Positions 37,373-46,649 are shown, counted from the stretch's first letter. The stretch is DNA of 64,000 bases from Hyphomicrobiaceae bacterium (GCA_022844225.1 JALHMC010000002.1:124001-188000), one strand, 5' to 3'. Notes: generated by a model from the sequence alone, not told the origin. A program made the numbers and translations.

Positions 37373-37618
37373 GTGGCCCATGTCTCTTTGATGGGGAATC
37401 TGCGTCAGTACACCGGCGGCGTGACCGAACTCGACGTCGACGCGAGCAACATCCGCCAGCTGTTCAAGAAACTAGGCGAGCAATTTCCCGAACTCGCGCC
37501 GCACCTCGAGGAAGGCCTCGCGGTCGCGATCGATGGTCAGATCTACCAGGACACGCTGCTCGAGCCGATCGGAGCGGACAGTGACGTCCACATCCTACCG
37601 CAGATTGCCGGCGGATAG
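37373..37618 (+). CDS. MoaD/ThiS-family ubiquitin-like protein
   Basis: 81 residues from a GTG at 37373 (GGGGAAGG upstream). The beta-grasp pattern LMGNLRQYTGG, ASNIRQLFKKLGEQFPELAPHL, VAIDGQIY ends in the diglycine needed for thiocarboxylation (PQIAGG). This is the build of MoaD, the small subunit of molybdopterin synthase, and related sulfur carriers. Its location after a molybdenum hydroxylase fits a molybdopterin or sulfur-carrier role; no moaE is nearby. Confidence 0.85.
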   Translation: MAHVSLMGNLRQYTGGVTELDVDASNIRQLFKKLGEQFPELAPHLEEGLAVAIDGQIYQDTLLEPIGADSDVHILPQIAGG

Positions 37619-37735
37619 ACCGCTGAGATCGGCCATACGCACCGCCCGGCGGGCCGGAATCAAAGCGCTTGTCATAAGCCTGCAGTGAAGCCGAGTTCTA
37701 CTGGAGGGCCAGACTTAGCGCTCGCCAGGCTCAGC

Positions 37736-38725
37736 ATGACCAGAAAGCCCCTAAAAGCAGCACCTCGCAATCGGCCGTTGCCCCGCAAGACCTCGGCTGC
37801 GAAGCCAAGCCCGGCTGCGCCTCGGCCCAGCCCTGCTGCGATCGAGGCCGAGATGGTCGACAGCTTCGACGAGGAGCTTGAGATGGAGCTCGACGACACG
37901 CGTCTCGACGAATTGCTAGGGCAGGGCCCTCTTCCGGAGGCCGAAGAGGGGACGCTCGACCGTCGGTTCTACTTCAAGGAGCTATTTCGCCTTCAGTCCG
38001 AACTCATCAAGCTCCAGGACTGGGTGCAGCACACTAAGTTAAAGGTCGTTGTCGTCTTCGAGGGGCGCGATGCTGCCGGCAAGGGCGGAGTCATCAAGCG
38101 CATCACGCAACGCCTCAACCCACGCGTCTGTCGCGTCGTTGCGCTGCCGGCACCCAATGACCGGGAGAGAACACAGTGGTACTTCCAGCGTTACGTGCCC
38201 CATCTACCGGCCGCCGGCGAAATCGTTCTGTTCGACCGGTCATGGTACAATCGGGCCGGCGTCGAGCGTGTCATGGGCTTTTGCAGCGAAGCGGACGTCG
38301 AGGAGTTCTTCCGCACGGTGCCACAGTGGGAGACGATGCTGGTCCGCTCCGGAATCGTCCTGATCAAGTACTGGTTCTCCATCACTGACCAAGAGCAGCA
38401 TTTGCGCTTCACCATGCGCATCCGCGATCCCATGAAGCAGTGGAAGCTTTCGCCGATGGACCTCGAGTCGCGCCGTCGGTGGGAGTCCTACACCCGTGCC
38501 AAAGAGGAGATGCTTGAGCGCACCAATATTCCCGAGGCGCGCTGGTGGATCGTCGAAGGCGTCGACAAGAAGCGTGCTCGGCTGAACTGCATTGCCCACC
38601 TTCTGGAGCAGATCCCGTATCAGGAGGTGCAGCATTCACCCATCGCACTACCCGATCGGACCCGCAGCCCCGACTACGCCCGCAAGGAACTGCCGACCGA
38701 CCTCTACGTGCCCGCACGCTACTGA
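37736..38725 (+). CDS. ppk2: Polyphosphate kinase 2
   Basis: Transfers phosphate between polyphosphate and nucleotides. 329 residues from the ATG at 37736; an in-frame GTG at 37685 would add 17. A Pro/Ala-rich then acidic N-terminal extension of about 75 residues precedes the kinase domain. The latter has Walker A FEGRDAAGKGGVIKRI, the DR-W motif LFDRSWYNRAGVERVMGFC and KYWFSITDQEQ with DPMKQWKLSPMDLES. This is the one-domain PPK2 layout. It is not clearly linked to its neighbours. Confidence 0.95.
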   Translation: MTRKPLKAAPRNRPLPRKTSAAKPSPAAPRPSPAAIEAEMVDSFDEELEMELDDTRLDELLGQGPLPEAEEGTLDRRFYFKELFRLQSELIKLQDWVQHTKLKVVVVFEGRDAAGKGGVIKRITQRLNPRVCRVVALPAPNDRERTQWYFQRYVPHLPAAGEIVLFDRSWYNRAGVERVMGFCSEADVEEFFRTVPQWETMLVRSGIVLIKYWFSITDQEQHLRFTMRIRDPMKQWKLSPMDLESRRRWESYTRAKEEMLERTNIPEARWWIVEGVDKKRARLNCIAHLLEQIPYQEVQHSPIALPDRTRSPDYARKELPTDLYVPARY

Positions 38726-38927
38726 GCGAAGAGGCCTGCCCTTCCGATCCCAGGGCCGATCGGTACTGCGAAGACCTCGCTCGGCCGGACAGGGCTCGAC
38801 GAGGGCATGCGCGTCTCATTTGAGACCGAGCCCGACAAGCATGGGGAAGGACCGAAAGCCATCAATCTGCAGGGCGAAGGCTGACCCAGAAGGATCGGTT
38901 ACACTCTCGCGAGCGCCGACCGCAGTG

Positions 38928-39209
38928 TCAGCGTTGGAGGAACCTACGTAGCGTCTCAATGAATATCAACAGTGCCGCCCCACCGGCGGCACCACCCAAA
39001 ATTTGTACGGCGATGAAGCCGAGGTCTCCCGCAGCGAGAGCGGCACCCCCCATTGCACGCTCGATCACTTGGCTCCCGATCAAGCCGCCCATCGAGCCGG
39101 ACAGGATCGTCGCGTAGAGGCCGCTTGTCTGGCGGCGCACTCTCGTTGCCGCCTGATGCGCTCCTACCGCGCCGCTCGCGAACGCAACGACGAGGCCGAC
39201 GATGTTCAT
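38928..39209 (-). CDS. Small membrane protein, Gly/Ala-rich, uncharacterised
   Basis: 93 residues from the ATG at 39209 (GAAGGGG upstream). Two or three hydrophobic segments are rich in Gly and Ala (MNIVGLVVAFASGAVGAHQ, ILSGSMGGLIGSQVI, FIAVQILGGAAGGAALLIFIET). The look is that of a transglycosylase-associated or GlsB-type small membrane protein, but I cannot assign it securely. Confidence 0.6.
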   Translation of the reverse strand: MNIVGLVVAFASGAVGAHQAATRVRRQTSGLYATILSGSMGGLIGSQVIERAMGGAALAAGDLGFIAVQILGGAAGGAALLIFIETLRRFLQR

Positions 39210-39374
39210 TGACCAAACCCCTTCGACGACGTGATCGCGAACCGGACCGTTCACAGTCGTGCCCTTTTTGCGACAGCACCCCAATATCCCCCTGCCTATG
39301 GCACACATCTTGAGAAAAAGTTCATCTTCTGGGCTAAGGATGCTGCTCGAGACAGCGTCCGGGGGGACAGATCG

Positions 39375-39707
39375 ATGATCCGTGCAGTCATCATCGCAGT
39401 GGCAGGGGCCATTGCTGCATTTGCAGTCACATCGGTCGACGTTTCGATCGCTGGCGAGAGGGCCTCAGCATCGGGCCACAAAAAGGGTCCGGAGGTGCGC
39501 GGCTATGTCGCTCGGCGCGGCGGTTATTCATACTCCTATGGCGACACCATCAATACATACGGCGACAGCAGGTCGCTCTATGGTGCGACACAGTCATTTC
39601 GTGATCCGATGCTTGACCGGCAGACCAATGCGGGCCCGTTCGACCACGGCTTCTTTTTCGAATCCGGCGTTGCACCCCGAGGCGGCAACTCCCCTTACAT
39701 GAACTGA
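39375..39707 (+). CDS. Exported small protein of unknown function
   Basis: 110 residues with a signal peptide (MIRAVIIAVAGAIAAFAVTS, likely cut after SIA near residue 26). The mature part is Tyr-, Gly- and Ser-rich: GGYSYSYGDTINTYGDSRSLYG, then DRQTNAGPFDHGFFFESG. GGGGGG lies about 7 bases upstream of the ATG. I do not recognise the family. Confidence 0.75.
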   Translation: MIRAVIIAVAGAIAAFAVTSVDVSIAGERASASGHKKGPEVRGYVARRGGYSYSYGDTINTYGDSRSLYGATQSFRDPMLDRQTNAGPFDHGFFFESGVAPRGGNSPYMN

Positions 39708-39958
39708 GGCCTTCGCCGCGTCGAGGCAACGAGTCGATACGCCTCGAGCGCCGCAAAACCCGGACGCCGGCTCTGGCGGAAGCGCAGCGAAGCTTGCCTC
39801 CCGCTTCGCGACAATTGGGCCACGGTCCATGCTGTTCGCGAGTGGCCGATACTATTGATCTGGTGATGGCTGGCTAGAGCCATTATAGCGTGGTTAATGC
39901 GCGGCTGCCTCCGACGTAGCTGTGCAGAACTCGTTCACGCACCCGGGGGAATTTCGAC

Positions 39959-40402
39959 ATGTCTCGTTCGAGATCGTCGCTTGCGCTGTCTTCATTGGCC
40001 GCCGCAGTACTCATCTGCGCGAGCACTTCCATCGCAAGCGCCAAGTGCACCCGCCTTGCATTCTCGGTGAATGACTATGGCAAGGAAGGGCCGACCAAGG
40101 ACGCCAAGGCCTTGCTCGACAAGTACATTGCAAATTGGACCGCGCAACGCGGTATCAAACGCTATACGACCGGCAAGAAAGACGTGAAGTGTGAGTTGTT
40201 TCTCGACTTCGGCTTTTTTGACGAGCACACCTGTAAGGCTTCCGCAACGGTATGCTGGAACAGCGGCGCGACACCCGCCAAAGGCCGTGAAACGCCGTCC
40301 TCCACTCCCAAGTCGGCGATCTCGCCCAAAGCCGAACCCGTCAGATCGGAGCCGGCTGAAACGCCAAGTTCGCAGCCAGGAAGCAAGCCCAAGGCTGCAT
40401 GA
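39959..40402 (+). CDS. Exported protein, uncharacterised
   Basis: 147 residues with a clear signal peptide (ending STSIASA, cleavage near residue 28). The mature part starts KCTRLAFSVNDYGKEGPTKDAKALLDKYI and has four cysteines that could form disulfides (KCT, KCEL, TCKA, VCWN). A low-complexity Pro/Ser/Lys tail follows. GGGGGAA precedes the ATG. Similar short periplasmic proteins are common in related bacteria; no function is known to me. Confidence 0.75.
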   Translation: MSRSRSSLALSSLAAAVLICASTSIASAKCTRLAFSVNDYGKEGPTKDAKALLDKYIANWTAQRGIKRYTTGKKDVKCELFLDFGFFDEHTCKASATVCWNSGATPAKGRETPSSTPKSAISPKAEPVRSEPAETPSSQPGSKPKAA

Positions 40403-40425
40403 GTGTAAGCCGGCTGAATGGGCGA

Positions 40426-41067
40426 CTAGGCGCGTGCTCTCAAGAAGCTTGCGACCGCTGACGCTGCGGTCGCGAGATTTCCTTTGCGGGTAAAGCCTGA
40501 GCTACCCCGCGGACCGAAGTCGTGGTCGCCATCGCCGATCCAGTTCAGCTCGATGGCTTTCGACAACGCGTACGTTTCCACCTCAGTCCGACTCCCGAAG
40601 GGGTCCCGTTCGCCTTGCACGACAAGAGCTGGACAGGACAAGCCTTCCAGATGAGCCGTTCGCGTCTTCTCGGGCATGCCCGGCGGATGGAAAGGATAGC
40701 CGAGGCATACGAGCCCGGCGATCTTGCCAGCGGCAAACAGATCGTCGGCGACCAGGCTCGCCACGCGCCCCCCCATCGACTTTCCGCCCACAGCGAGACG
40801 CCCCGCAAGACCGGCCGCATGTATTGCCTCTACGGCCACTGCAAACTCGGAACCGAGCGATTCGGCCTTCGGCGCCGGCTTCTTCTTGCCGGTGTATCGC
40901 CTCGCCGCCATGTAGCCGAATTCGAACCGCACGACCCGAACTCCATGTTGGACGATGAGATCCGTGATCTGGGATAGGAATGCGGTTTCCATTCCCGCCC
41001 CGGCACCATGGGCGAGGAGCAGGGTCCATGCCGCATCGGCCGGACCGGATTCCAAGAGTTCGGGCAT
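40426..41067 (-). CDS. Alpha/beta-hydrolase of the KANL3/Tex30-like type
   Basis: 213 residues. LLAHGAGAGMETAFL supplies the oxyanion region, GGKSMGGRVASLVADDL the nucleophile Ser (GKSMGGR), ALVVQGERDPFG the acid and WIGDGDHDFGPR the histidine. The compact size and GKSMGGR elbow match the dienelactone-hydrolase-like KANL3/Tex30 group. Substrate unknown. It lies downstream of the acyl-CoA carboxylase on the same strand, 58 bases away. Confidence 0.87.
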   Translation of the reverse strand: MPELLESGPADAAWTLLLAHGAGAGMETAFLSQITDLIVQHGVRVVRFEFGYMAARRYTGKKKPAPKAESLGSEFAVAVEAIHAAGLAGRLAVGGKSMGGRVASLVADDLFAAGKIAGLVCLGYPFHPPGMPEKTRTAHLEGLSCPALVVQGERDPFGSRTEVETYALSKAIELNWIGDGDHDFGPRGSSGFTRKGNLATAASAVASFLRARA

Positions 41068-41125
41068 CAGTTGAACCTGTGAATGATGAGTGCCACGACT
41101 CCGGCAACCCTACTGCGGCCTTCGA

Positions 41126-44100
41126 CTACCATGCATCGACCATGGGCCGCTTCTTGCCGTCCCGCGGCGCTGACGGTCTGATCGAGGCCAGGAGCGACAC
41201 GATCCAGTGACGCGTCTCCGCTGGATCAATCGTGTCGTCGATGCCGAACGTCGTCGACCGCTCGAGCGCTTTTCCCTCTCTGTAGAACCGGGCGACGAGA
41301 CTTTCAAAGCGCTCACGCCGCGCATCGGGATCCTCGATGGCCGCTAGCTCCTGCCGGTAACCGAGCTTCACCTGCCCCTCAATGCCCATCGGTGCGAATT
41401 CACCCGTCGGCCAGGCCACGGTGAAGTACGGCGCCCGAAAGTTGCCGCCGGCCATCGCCACAGCGCCCAGACCGTAAGCCTTGCGCAAGATGATCGTGAA
41501 GTAGGGCACCGTTGCGTTCGAGGCTGTCAGGAACATTCGCGCGGCATGGCGTACGAGCGCGGTCTTCTCGATCTCTGGTCCGACCATGATCCCAGGAGTA
41601 TCGCAAAGATGCACAACTGGAATATCGAATGCGTCGCAGAGTTGTATGAAACGCGCGCCTTTGTCCGAACCGTCACTGTCGATGGCACCGCCGAGATGCG
41701 CCGGATTGTTGGCGACGATCCCCACGGCACGCCCCTCGATGCGGATCAGTGACGTCACCATCGTGCGTCCAAAGTCACGCCTTAACTCAAGGACGGAACC
41801 GTCGTCGGCCAGCGTTTCTATCACCTTGCGTATATCGTAGACGCGAACCCGGTTCTCCGGCACGAGCGTACGCATGCGACGTTGGTCGGGCGCGGTCCAG
41901 TTCGCCAAGCGACCCTGGAAATAAGAGAGATAGCGCTTGGCCACGGCAACGCCTTCGGCCTCATCGGCGACCGCAATGTCGATCACGCCGCTCACCCGCT
42001 GAACTTTAGAGGGGCCGATCTCCTCAGGCCTAAATACCCCGAGGCCGCCTCCCTCGATCATCGCCGGACCACCCATGCCGATGTTGGCATCGGCCGTCGC
42101 AATGATGACGTCGCAGCAGCCCAGGAGCGACGCGTTGCCAGCAAAACAGCGCCCCGACACGATCGCGACCATCGGCACAAGCCCCGATAGCTGGCCGAAG
42201 TGATGGAAGGTGTTGAACCCTATGAAGCCGCCGTAGTCATCGTCTCCCGGCCGCCCACCGCCACCTTCGGCAAAGAGCACGAGCGGCATTCGCCCCTGCT
42301 CCGCGATGTCGATGATGCGATCCGTCTTCCAGTGATTGTGCACGCCTTGAGTGCCTGCGAAGACCGTGTAGTCGTAGGCCATCACTGCGGCCCGGGCAGC
42401 CGGGTCCTCGAAGAGGTCGCCATTGATCCGGCCAACACCAGTGACCAACCCGTCCGCAGGGCTGCGCGTCAACAGATCCTCCAACCCGCGCCGGCGTCGC
42501 TGCGCTGCCACCACAAGCGGCCCGTATTCGACGAAGGTTCCAGGATCGACCAAGTCGTCCACGTTCTCGCGAACAGTGCGTTGCTTGGTCTTACGGCGCC
42601 GCGCGACTGCGTCTGGCCGTTTCTCATCACGCGTCAAGGCACGGCGATCGAGCACTTCGGCAAGATCCGGACGTATGCCGTTGAGATCGACGTCCTCAGC
42701 TTTCGTGGCCGTGTCGGCGATGCCCTCAGTCGGTTCCAAAGCGAGCAGCAGTTGGCCCTCCCACAGCGTATCGCCCGCAACGACATGCACGGTCCGAACC
42801 GTGCCTGCCGCCTCGGCCGTGACGACATGCTCCATCTTCATGGCTTCCATGACGACGAGTTGAGCGCCGCGCGCCACCTCCGTGCCTTCGCCTACGGCTA
42901 CGGACACGATCGTGCCCTGAAGAGGTGCTCGAACCGCGAGCATGCCATCAGCCGGTTCCTCGCCTACTCCGATTGGCGCGGAGCTGTCGTGGCGATCGGC
43001 TTGCCCGTAGGCAAGCACCGCCAAGGGGTCCCTTGAATCGACCTTGGCCCCTGCCCTAGCCTTCTGACTTCCATCGGCAGCGGCCTCCGTCGTCGGCGCA
43101 AAATAGAGGTGCGGGTGATGCTCGCGGGCCTGTTGCGCGAGTTTCACCGCATGCGTCTCGACGAAGTCAGTGTCGGCCCGTCCAGCGATCACAGCAGCGT
43201 CGGTCAGAAGCGCCTGAAGGAGCGGGATGTTGGTAGGGGCGCCCGCAACGTGCATCTCGCACAGCGCGCGATAGCCCTTGGTCAACGCGTGATCGAGGCG
43301 GCCCGATCCAACGTGCACGATCAGCTTCGCCAGCAAGGGATCGTAGGCGGGGCTCGTGCGATAGCCGACATAGCCGTTGCTATCGACACGAACGCCACGC
43401 CCCGACGGGACCTCGAAGGCCGTCAAGGTTCCTCCGCCGGGCTTCACGGACCCATCCGCCGCAATGCTCTCGGTATTGATCCTGGTCTGCAGTGCCATGC
43501 CGCGCGGCTGGGGTACCCGATCCGCTGTCAGGCCGAGTTCATCGAGAGTCGCGCCGCCAGCGAGCCTCAGTTGGAGTTCGACCAAATTCAGACCCGTCAC
43601 CTCCTCGGTGACCGTGTGCTCCACCTGAAGCCTGGGATTGGCCTCGATGAAGAAATACTCGCCCGTCTCGGCATCAACGAGAAACTCGACAGTCCCGAGA
43701 TTGCGATACTTGACCGCTCGAGCGAGCCGTAACGCAGCCTCGATCAGTTGATCGCGAAGGCCAGCCGAAAGATTTGGCGCGGGTGCAATTTCGACGATCT
43801 TCTGACGCCGCCGTTGCAGAGAGCAGTCGCGCTCCCAGAGATGGGAAACGTCCTTTCCGTCGCCGAGCACCTGCACCTCGATGTGGCGCGCCCGCCGAAT
43901 GAGCCGTTCGACATAGAGGTCGCCATTGCCGAAGCCCGATTGCGCTTCCGACCTGCACCGGATGAATGCTTCTTCGAGCTCGCTTTCCGTCGTTACCGGC
44001 CGCATCCCGCGTCCGCCGCCTCCCGCGACGGCCTTCACCATGACGGCGCCTCCGGGGCCAAGCCTGGCGAGAAAACTCCGCGCCGCCTCTAGTGTCGTCG

Positions 44101-44509
44101 GCGCTGCCGTGCCGGGGAGGATCGGTACATCCATTGCAGCGGCAAGCGCCCGGGCTGCATGCTTGTCCCCGAACCGAGCCAGCGTCTCGGCGCTCGGCCC
44201 GACAAAGACAATGCCTTCCTCAGCACAGCGGTGCGCGAATTGTTCGTTTTCAGAAAGAAAGCCATAACCGGGATGGATGGCCGCGGAGTCCGTTTCACGT
44301 GCGGCGACCAATATGGCCTCGGCATCCAGATAGGCGGAAACGCCACGCCCAGGCAGCTGTCGCGCCTCATCAGACTTCCGCGTATGCAAGCTCGCTGCGT
44401 CGTCGGCTGGATAGACAGCTACCGTTCGAATTCCGAGCTCGGCGGCGGCTCGGAAGATGCGCGTGGCAATCTCGCCCCGGTTTGCGACGAGCAGCTTCCC
44501 CTTGATCAT
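41126..44509 (-). CDS. Single-chain acyl-CoA carboxylase (biotin carboxylase-BCCP-carboxyltransferase)
   Basis: ATP- and biotin-dependent carboxylation of an acyl-CoA. One 1127-residue chain holds all functions: biotin carboxylase (about 1-450, KGKLLVANRGEIATRIFRAA, GGGGRGMR, FIEANPRLQVEHTVTE), the biotin carrier domain (about 525-590, EAMKMEH, biotin on Lys558) and the carboxyltransferase (about 620-1120, AAVMAYDYTVFAGTQG, GGAIDSDGSDKGARFIQLCD, APMGIEGQVKLGYR). This is the arrangement of the single-chain long-chain acyl-CoA carboxylases, distinct from two-subunit PCC/ACC. The ATG at 44509 matches the usual N-terminus. The true acyl substrate is uncertain. Confidence 0.93.
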   Translation of the reverse strand: MIKGKLLVANRGEIATRIFRAAAELGIRTVAVYPADDAASLHTRKSDEARQLPGRGVSAYLDAEAILVAARETDSAAIHPGYGFLSENEQFAHRCAEEGIVFVGPSAETLARFGDKHAARALAAAMDVPILPGTAAPTTLEAARSFLARLGPGGAVMVKAVAGGGGRGMRPVTTESELEEAFIRCRSEAQSGFGNGDLYVERLIRRARHIEVQVLGDGKDVSHLWERDCSLQRRRQKIVEIAPAPNLSAGLRDQLIEAALRLARAVKYRNLGTVEFLVDAETGEYFFIEANPRLQVEHTVTEEVTGLNLVELQLRLAGGATLDELGLTADRVPQPRGMALQTRINTESIAADGSVKPGGGTLTAFEVPSGRGVRVDSNGYVGYRTSPAYDPLLAKLIVHVGSGRLDHALTKGYRALCEMHVAGAPTNIPLLQALLTDAAVIAGRADTDFVETHAVKLAQQAREHHPHLYFAPTTEAAADGSQKARAGAKVDSRDPLAVLAYGQADRHDSSAPIGVGEEPADGMLAVRAPLQGTIVSVAVGEGTEVARGAQLVVMEAMKMEHVVTAEAAGTVRTVHVVAGDTLWEGQLLLALEPTEGIADTATKAEDVDLNGIRPDLAEVLDRRALTRDEKRPDAVARRRKTKQRTVRENVDDLVDPGTFVEYGPLVVAAQRRRRGLEDLLTRSPADGLVTGVGRINGDLFEDPAARAAVMAYDYTVFAGTQGVHNHWKTDRIIDIAEQGRMPLVLFAEGGGGRPGDDDYGGFIGFNTFHHFGQLSGLVPMVAIVSGRCFAGNASLLGCCDVIIATADANIGMGGPAMIEGGGLGVFRPEEIGPSKVQRVSGVIDIAVADEAEGVAVAKRYLSYFQGRLANWTAPDQRRMRTLVPENRVRVYDIRKVIETLADDGSVLELRRDFGRTMVTSLIRIEGRAVGIVANNPAHLGGAIDSDGSDKGARFIQLCDAFDIPVVHLCDTPGIMVGPEIEKTALVRHAARMFLTASNATVPYFTIILRKAYGLGAVAMAGGNFRAPYFTVAWPTGEFAPMGIEGQVKLGYRQELAAIEDPDARRERFESLVARFYREGKALERSTTFGIDDTIDPAETRHWIVSLLASIRPSAPRDGKKRPMVDAW

Positions 44510-45042
44510 GGCGATAGAATTTCCCTGGCTGTGTCGAGTTCTCCCCGCCGAGGGTAGCCATACCCTGCGTCGCCGCCTAGCGGCCTCTGCGGCCGCTTGA
44601 GATCGCAAGTGCTCTCACCTGTCCTCCCCTCGAAAATGGGGGGCTTATCTCCCAAGTCCACGCCCATATCGCACGGACGTGCCGAACGTGCGCCCACCAC
44701 GCTAGTGTCGTCGGGCTCGTCGTCGACCGTGCTCGCGTCGGGGCCTGCGTCCTTCACGCACCGGGCGAGTTCATCGTGGCGCGCCGCCTCGCTTACTGGC
44801 CACATCAGTCGCTTTATCAACTCTCGAACACACCGCCGCCGGGAGCAAATGTTTCCATGTTTCGGCCGGCAGCGGGAATCGCGTTGCTGTCTCTGAGGGA
44901 CGGCCGGCGGAGATTGAAGGCGATCGGCACGATCGAAGGGCGAGCGTTCGCTGGAGATTGCATCGTCGATGCCGACGAGATCACGTTTTGACTTTGCAGT
45001 GACGCAGCGGCCGCCGGTCAGACACTGAGCCGGCGGCGGCCG
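44510..45042. other. Gap with at most one doubtful small ORF
   Basis: No well-supported gene. An ORF at 44776-44991 (71 codons, GTG start, GGGCGAG upstream, ending CIVDADEITF) has fairly natural composition but no recognised family. The rest shows nothing clear and presumably holds the carboxylase promoter. Confidence 0.4.
44776..44991 (+). CDS. Doubtful small ORF, unknown
   Basis: 71 residues starting MARRLAYWPHQSLYQL from a GTG. The sequence has no membrane segment or motif I know. The frame is open further upstream without a better start, and codon third positions are only moderately GC-rich. It may be a real small protein or chance; listed with low confidence. Confidence 0.25.
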   Translation: MARRLAYWPHQSLYQLSNTPPPGANVSMFRPAAGIALLSLRDGRRRLKAIGTIEGRAFAGDCIVDADEITF

Positions 45043-46188
45043 TCAGGCATTTGCTATCAGAGCCTGCTCCAGATCGGCAATGAGGTCAGCGGGGGCCTCG
45101 AGGCCAACTGAGAGACGCAGCAGGTCGGGGGGGCAGGGCGTACCTGGACCTTCGACCGACGCGCGGTGCTCGACCAGGCTTTCAACACCACCCAGCGAGG
45201 TGGCCCGCTTCCAGATCTTGAGGTTAGCGGCTGTGCGAATGGCAGCGGCCTCGCCACCCTTCACGCGAACGGAGAGCATCCCGGAAAAGCCGCCCATCAT
45301 CTGGCGCGAGGCGATGGCATGCCCCGGATCGCCCGCAAGGCCTGGATAAAGCACTGCCTCGATACGGGGATGGCCTGCGAAATGCCGCGCAATCTCGAGC
45401 GCCGAGGCCGACTGATGACGCACGCGAAGATGCAGTGTTCGCATGCCGCGTAGCAGCAGAGACGCCTCCATCGGTCCAATGATCGCGCCGAGCATGCCGC
45501 GGTTCCGAGCCGCTCGCTCGGCGTAGGCGTCGGCGCGAGCGAAGACCAGGGCACCGGCCAGTACGTCGGAGTGGCCATTCAAGTATTTCGTGGCCGAGTG
45601 CATGACGACGTCGGCGCCCAGCGCAATGGGCTGCGTCAGAACCGGGGTGGCGACCGTCGAGTCCACCGCCAGGACAGCCCCGGCCTTGTGTGCGATGTCG
45701 GCTGCGCCACGGATGTCCGTAACGCCCCACGTGGGGTTCGCGGGCGTTTCGACCCATATCATCCGTGTCGAACCGGGCTCTATGGCTTGCGCCGTGGCGT
45801 CGAGGCTGGTCCCATCAACGAACGTCGAACGGATACCGAGCGATGGGGCGTCCTCGACCAGCCACTTTTTGAGTCCCCAATACATGACCGTGGGCGCCAC
45901 GACGTGGGTAGGCCGCTCGAGCGCCAGAAAAGCCGACGTGGCCGCCGCCATGCCGGAGCCGTAAATCAGTGTCCGCGCGCCGCCCTCGAGAGCGCCTAGG
46001 ACATCCTCGACCTGCCGCGTCAGAGGATTATCCGGTCGCGAGTAAGCGAAACCCTTGGAGTACTGGTTGTCGGGATCACGCTCGTATGTGGTTGCGAGAT
46101 GGATCGGTGGAATGATCGCGCCCGTCGCAGCATCGATGGCGCCACCGGCCTGGGCGACGATGGTTTCCGGCGCGTGGGGCTTGTGCAT
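45043..46188 (-). CDS. Trans-sulfuration PLP enzyme (cystathionine gamma-synthase/beta-lyase family)
   Basis: 381 residues of the Cys/Met-metabolism PLP family: IVAQAGGAIDAATGAIIPPIHLATTY at the N-terminus, YSRPDNPLTRQVEDVLGALEGG, and the PLP lysine Lys201 in HSATKYLNGHSD. GGVESLVEHRAS near the C-terminus is the usual family ending. GAGAGAGA precedes the ATG at 46188. Whether it is a synthase or a lyase (MetB, MetC or MetZ type) cannot be told from sequence alone. Confidence 0.92.
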   Translation of the reverse strand: MHKPHAPETIVAQAGGAIDAATGAIIPPIHLATTYERDPDNQYSKGFAYSRPDNPLTRQVEDVLGALEGGARTLIYGSGMAAATSAFLALERPTHVVAPTVMYWGLKKWLVEDAPSLGIRSTFVDGTSLDATAQAIEPGSTRMIWVETPANPTWGVTDIRGAADIAHKAGAVLAVDSTVATPVLTQPIALGADVVMHSATKYLNGHSDVLAGALVFARADAYAERAARNRGMLGAIIGPMEASLLLRGMRTLHLRVRHQSASALEIARHFAGHPRIEAVLYPGLAGDPGHAIASRQMMGGFSGMLSVRVKGGEAAAIRTAANLKIWKRATSLGGVESLVEHRASVEGPGTPCPPDLLRLSVGLEAPADLIADLEQALIANA

Positions 46189-46268
46189 TGGGATCTCTCT
46201 CGTTGCTTGCGCGATCGCGCCTCTCCCCGAGAGAGCGCAACCACGGTTGACGAGGTCTGCATGCGCCA

Positions 46269-46306
46269 CAAAAAAAGGACCCGCAAGAGCTGCGCTCCAG
46301 CGGGTC
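46269..46306 (-). terminator. Rho-independent terminator of the small exported-protein gene
   Basis: Stem GACCCGC / GCGGGTC (46278-46284 and 46300-46306), a 15-base interior region, then CTTTTTTT on the minus strand. It lies about 100 bases after the stop at 46410 and before the PLP-enzyme start. Confidence 0.8.
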
Positions 46307-46409
46307 AGTTGCCATGCCTTGCCAAAAAACAGGGAGGTGAGAGGAAACGTCTCCTTGCGTGCAGAGGATGGGGATCAGGGGAAACCCCGCGTCAGAACGC
46401 TGACCCGAG

Positions 46410-46649
46410 TTACTTCGGCGGCGCTTCCTGGGGTGCCGGCTGCTGCTCGGGCAGCGGCGCAGGTTCGATCGGCGCGGCGGCCGGAGCCTCGGCAGCAGGA
46501 GCAACAGTGACCGGAGCCTGCACAACGGTTTGGGCGGGGCGATGGAAGGTCGTCCGATGACCGTAGCCTGCGCCGGGAGGGCACCATTGAGCGCTGGCGG
46601 CAGTTGAGAGAAGGCCAAGGGCGAGTAGAGTTCCGAATATCGTTTTCAT
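46410..46649 (-). CDS. Small exported Pro/Ala-rich protein
   Basis: 79 residues from the ATG at 46649 (AGGAACAATCCC before it). Signal peptide MKTIFGTLLALGLLSTAASA with likely cleavage before QWCPPG, then a short mature region (YGHRTTFHRP) and a low-complexity Ala/Pro/Glu tail. It has its own terminator. Function unknown. Confidence 0.75.
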   Translation of the reverse strand: MKTIFGTLLALGLLSTAASAQWCPPGAGYGHRTTFHRPAQTVVQAPVTVAPAAEAPAAAPIEPAPLPEQQPAPQEAPPK

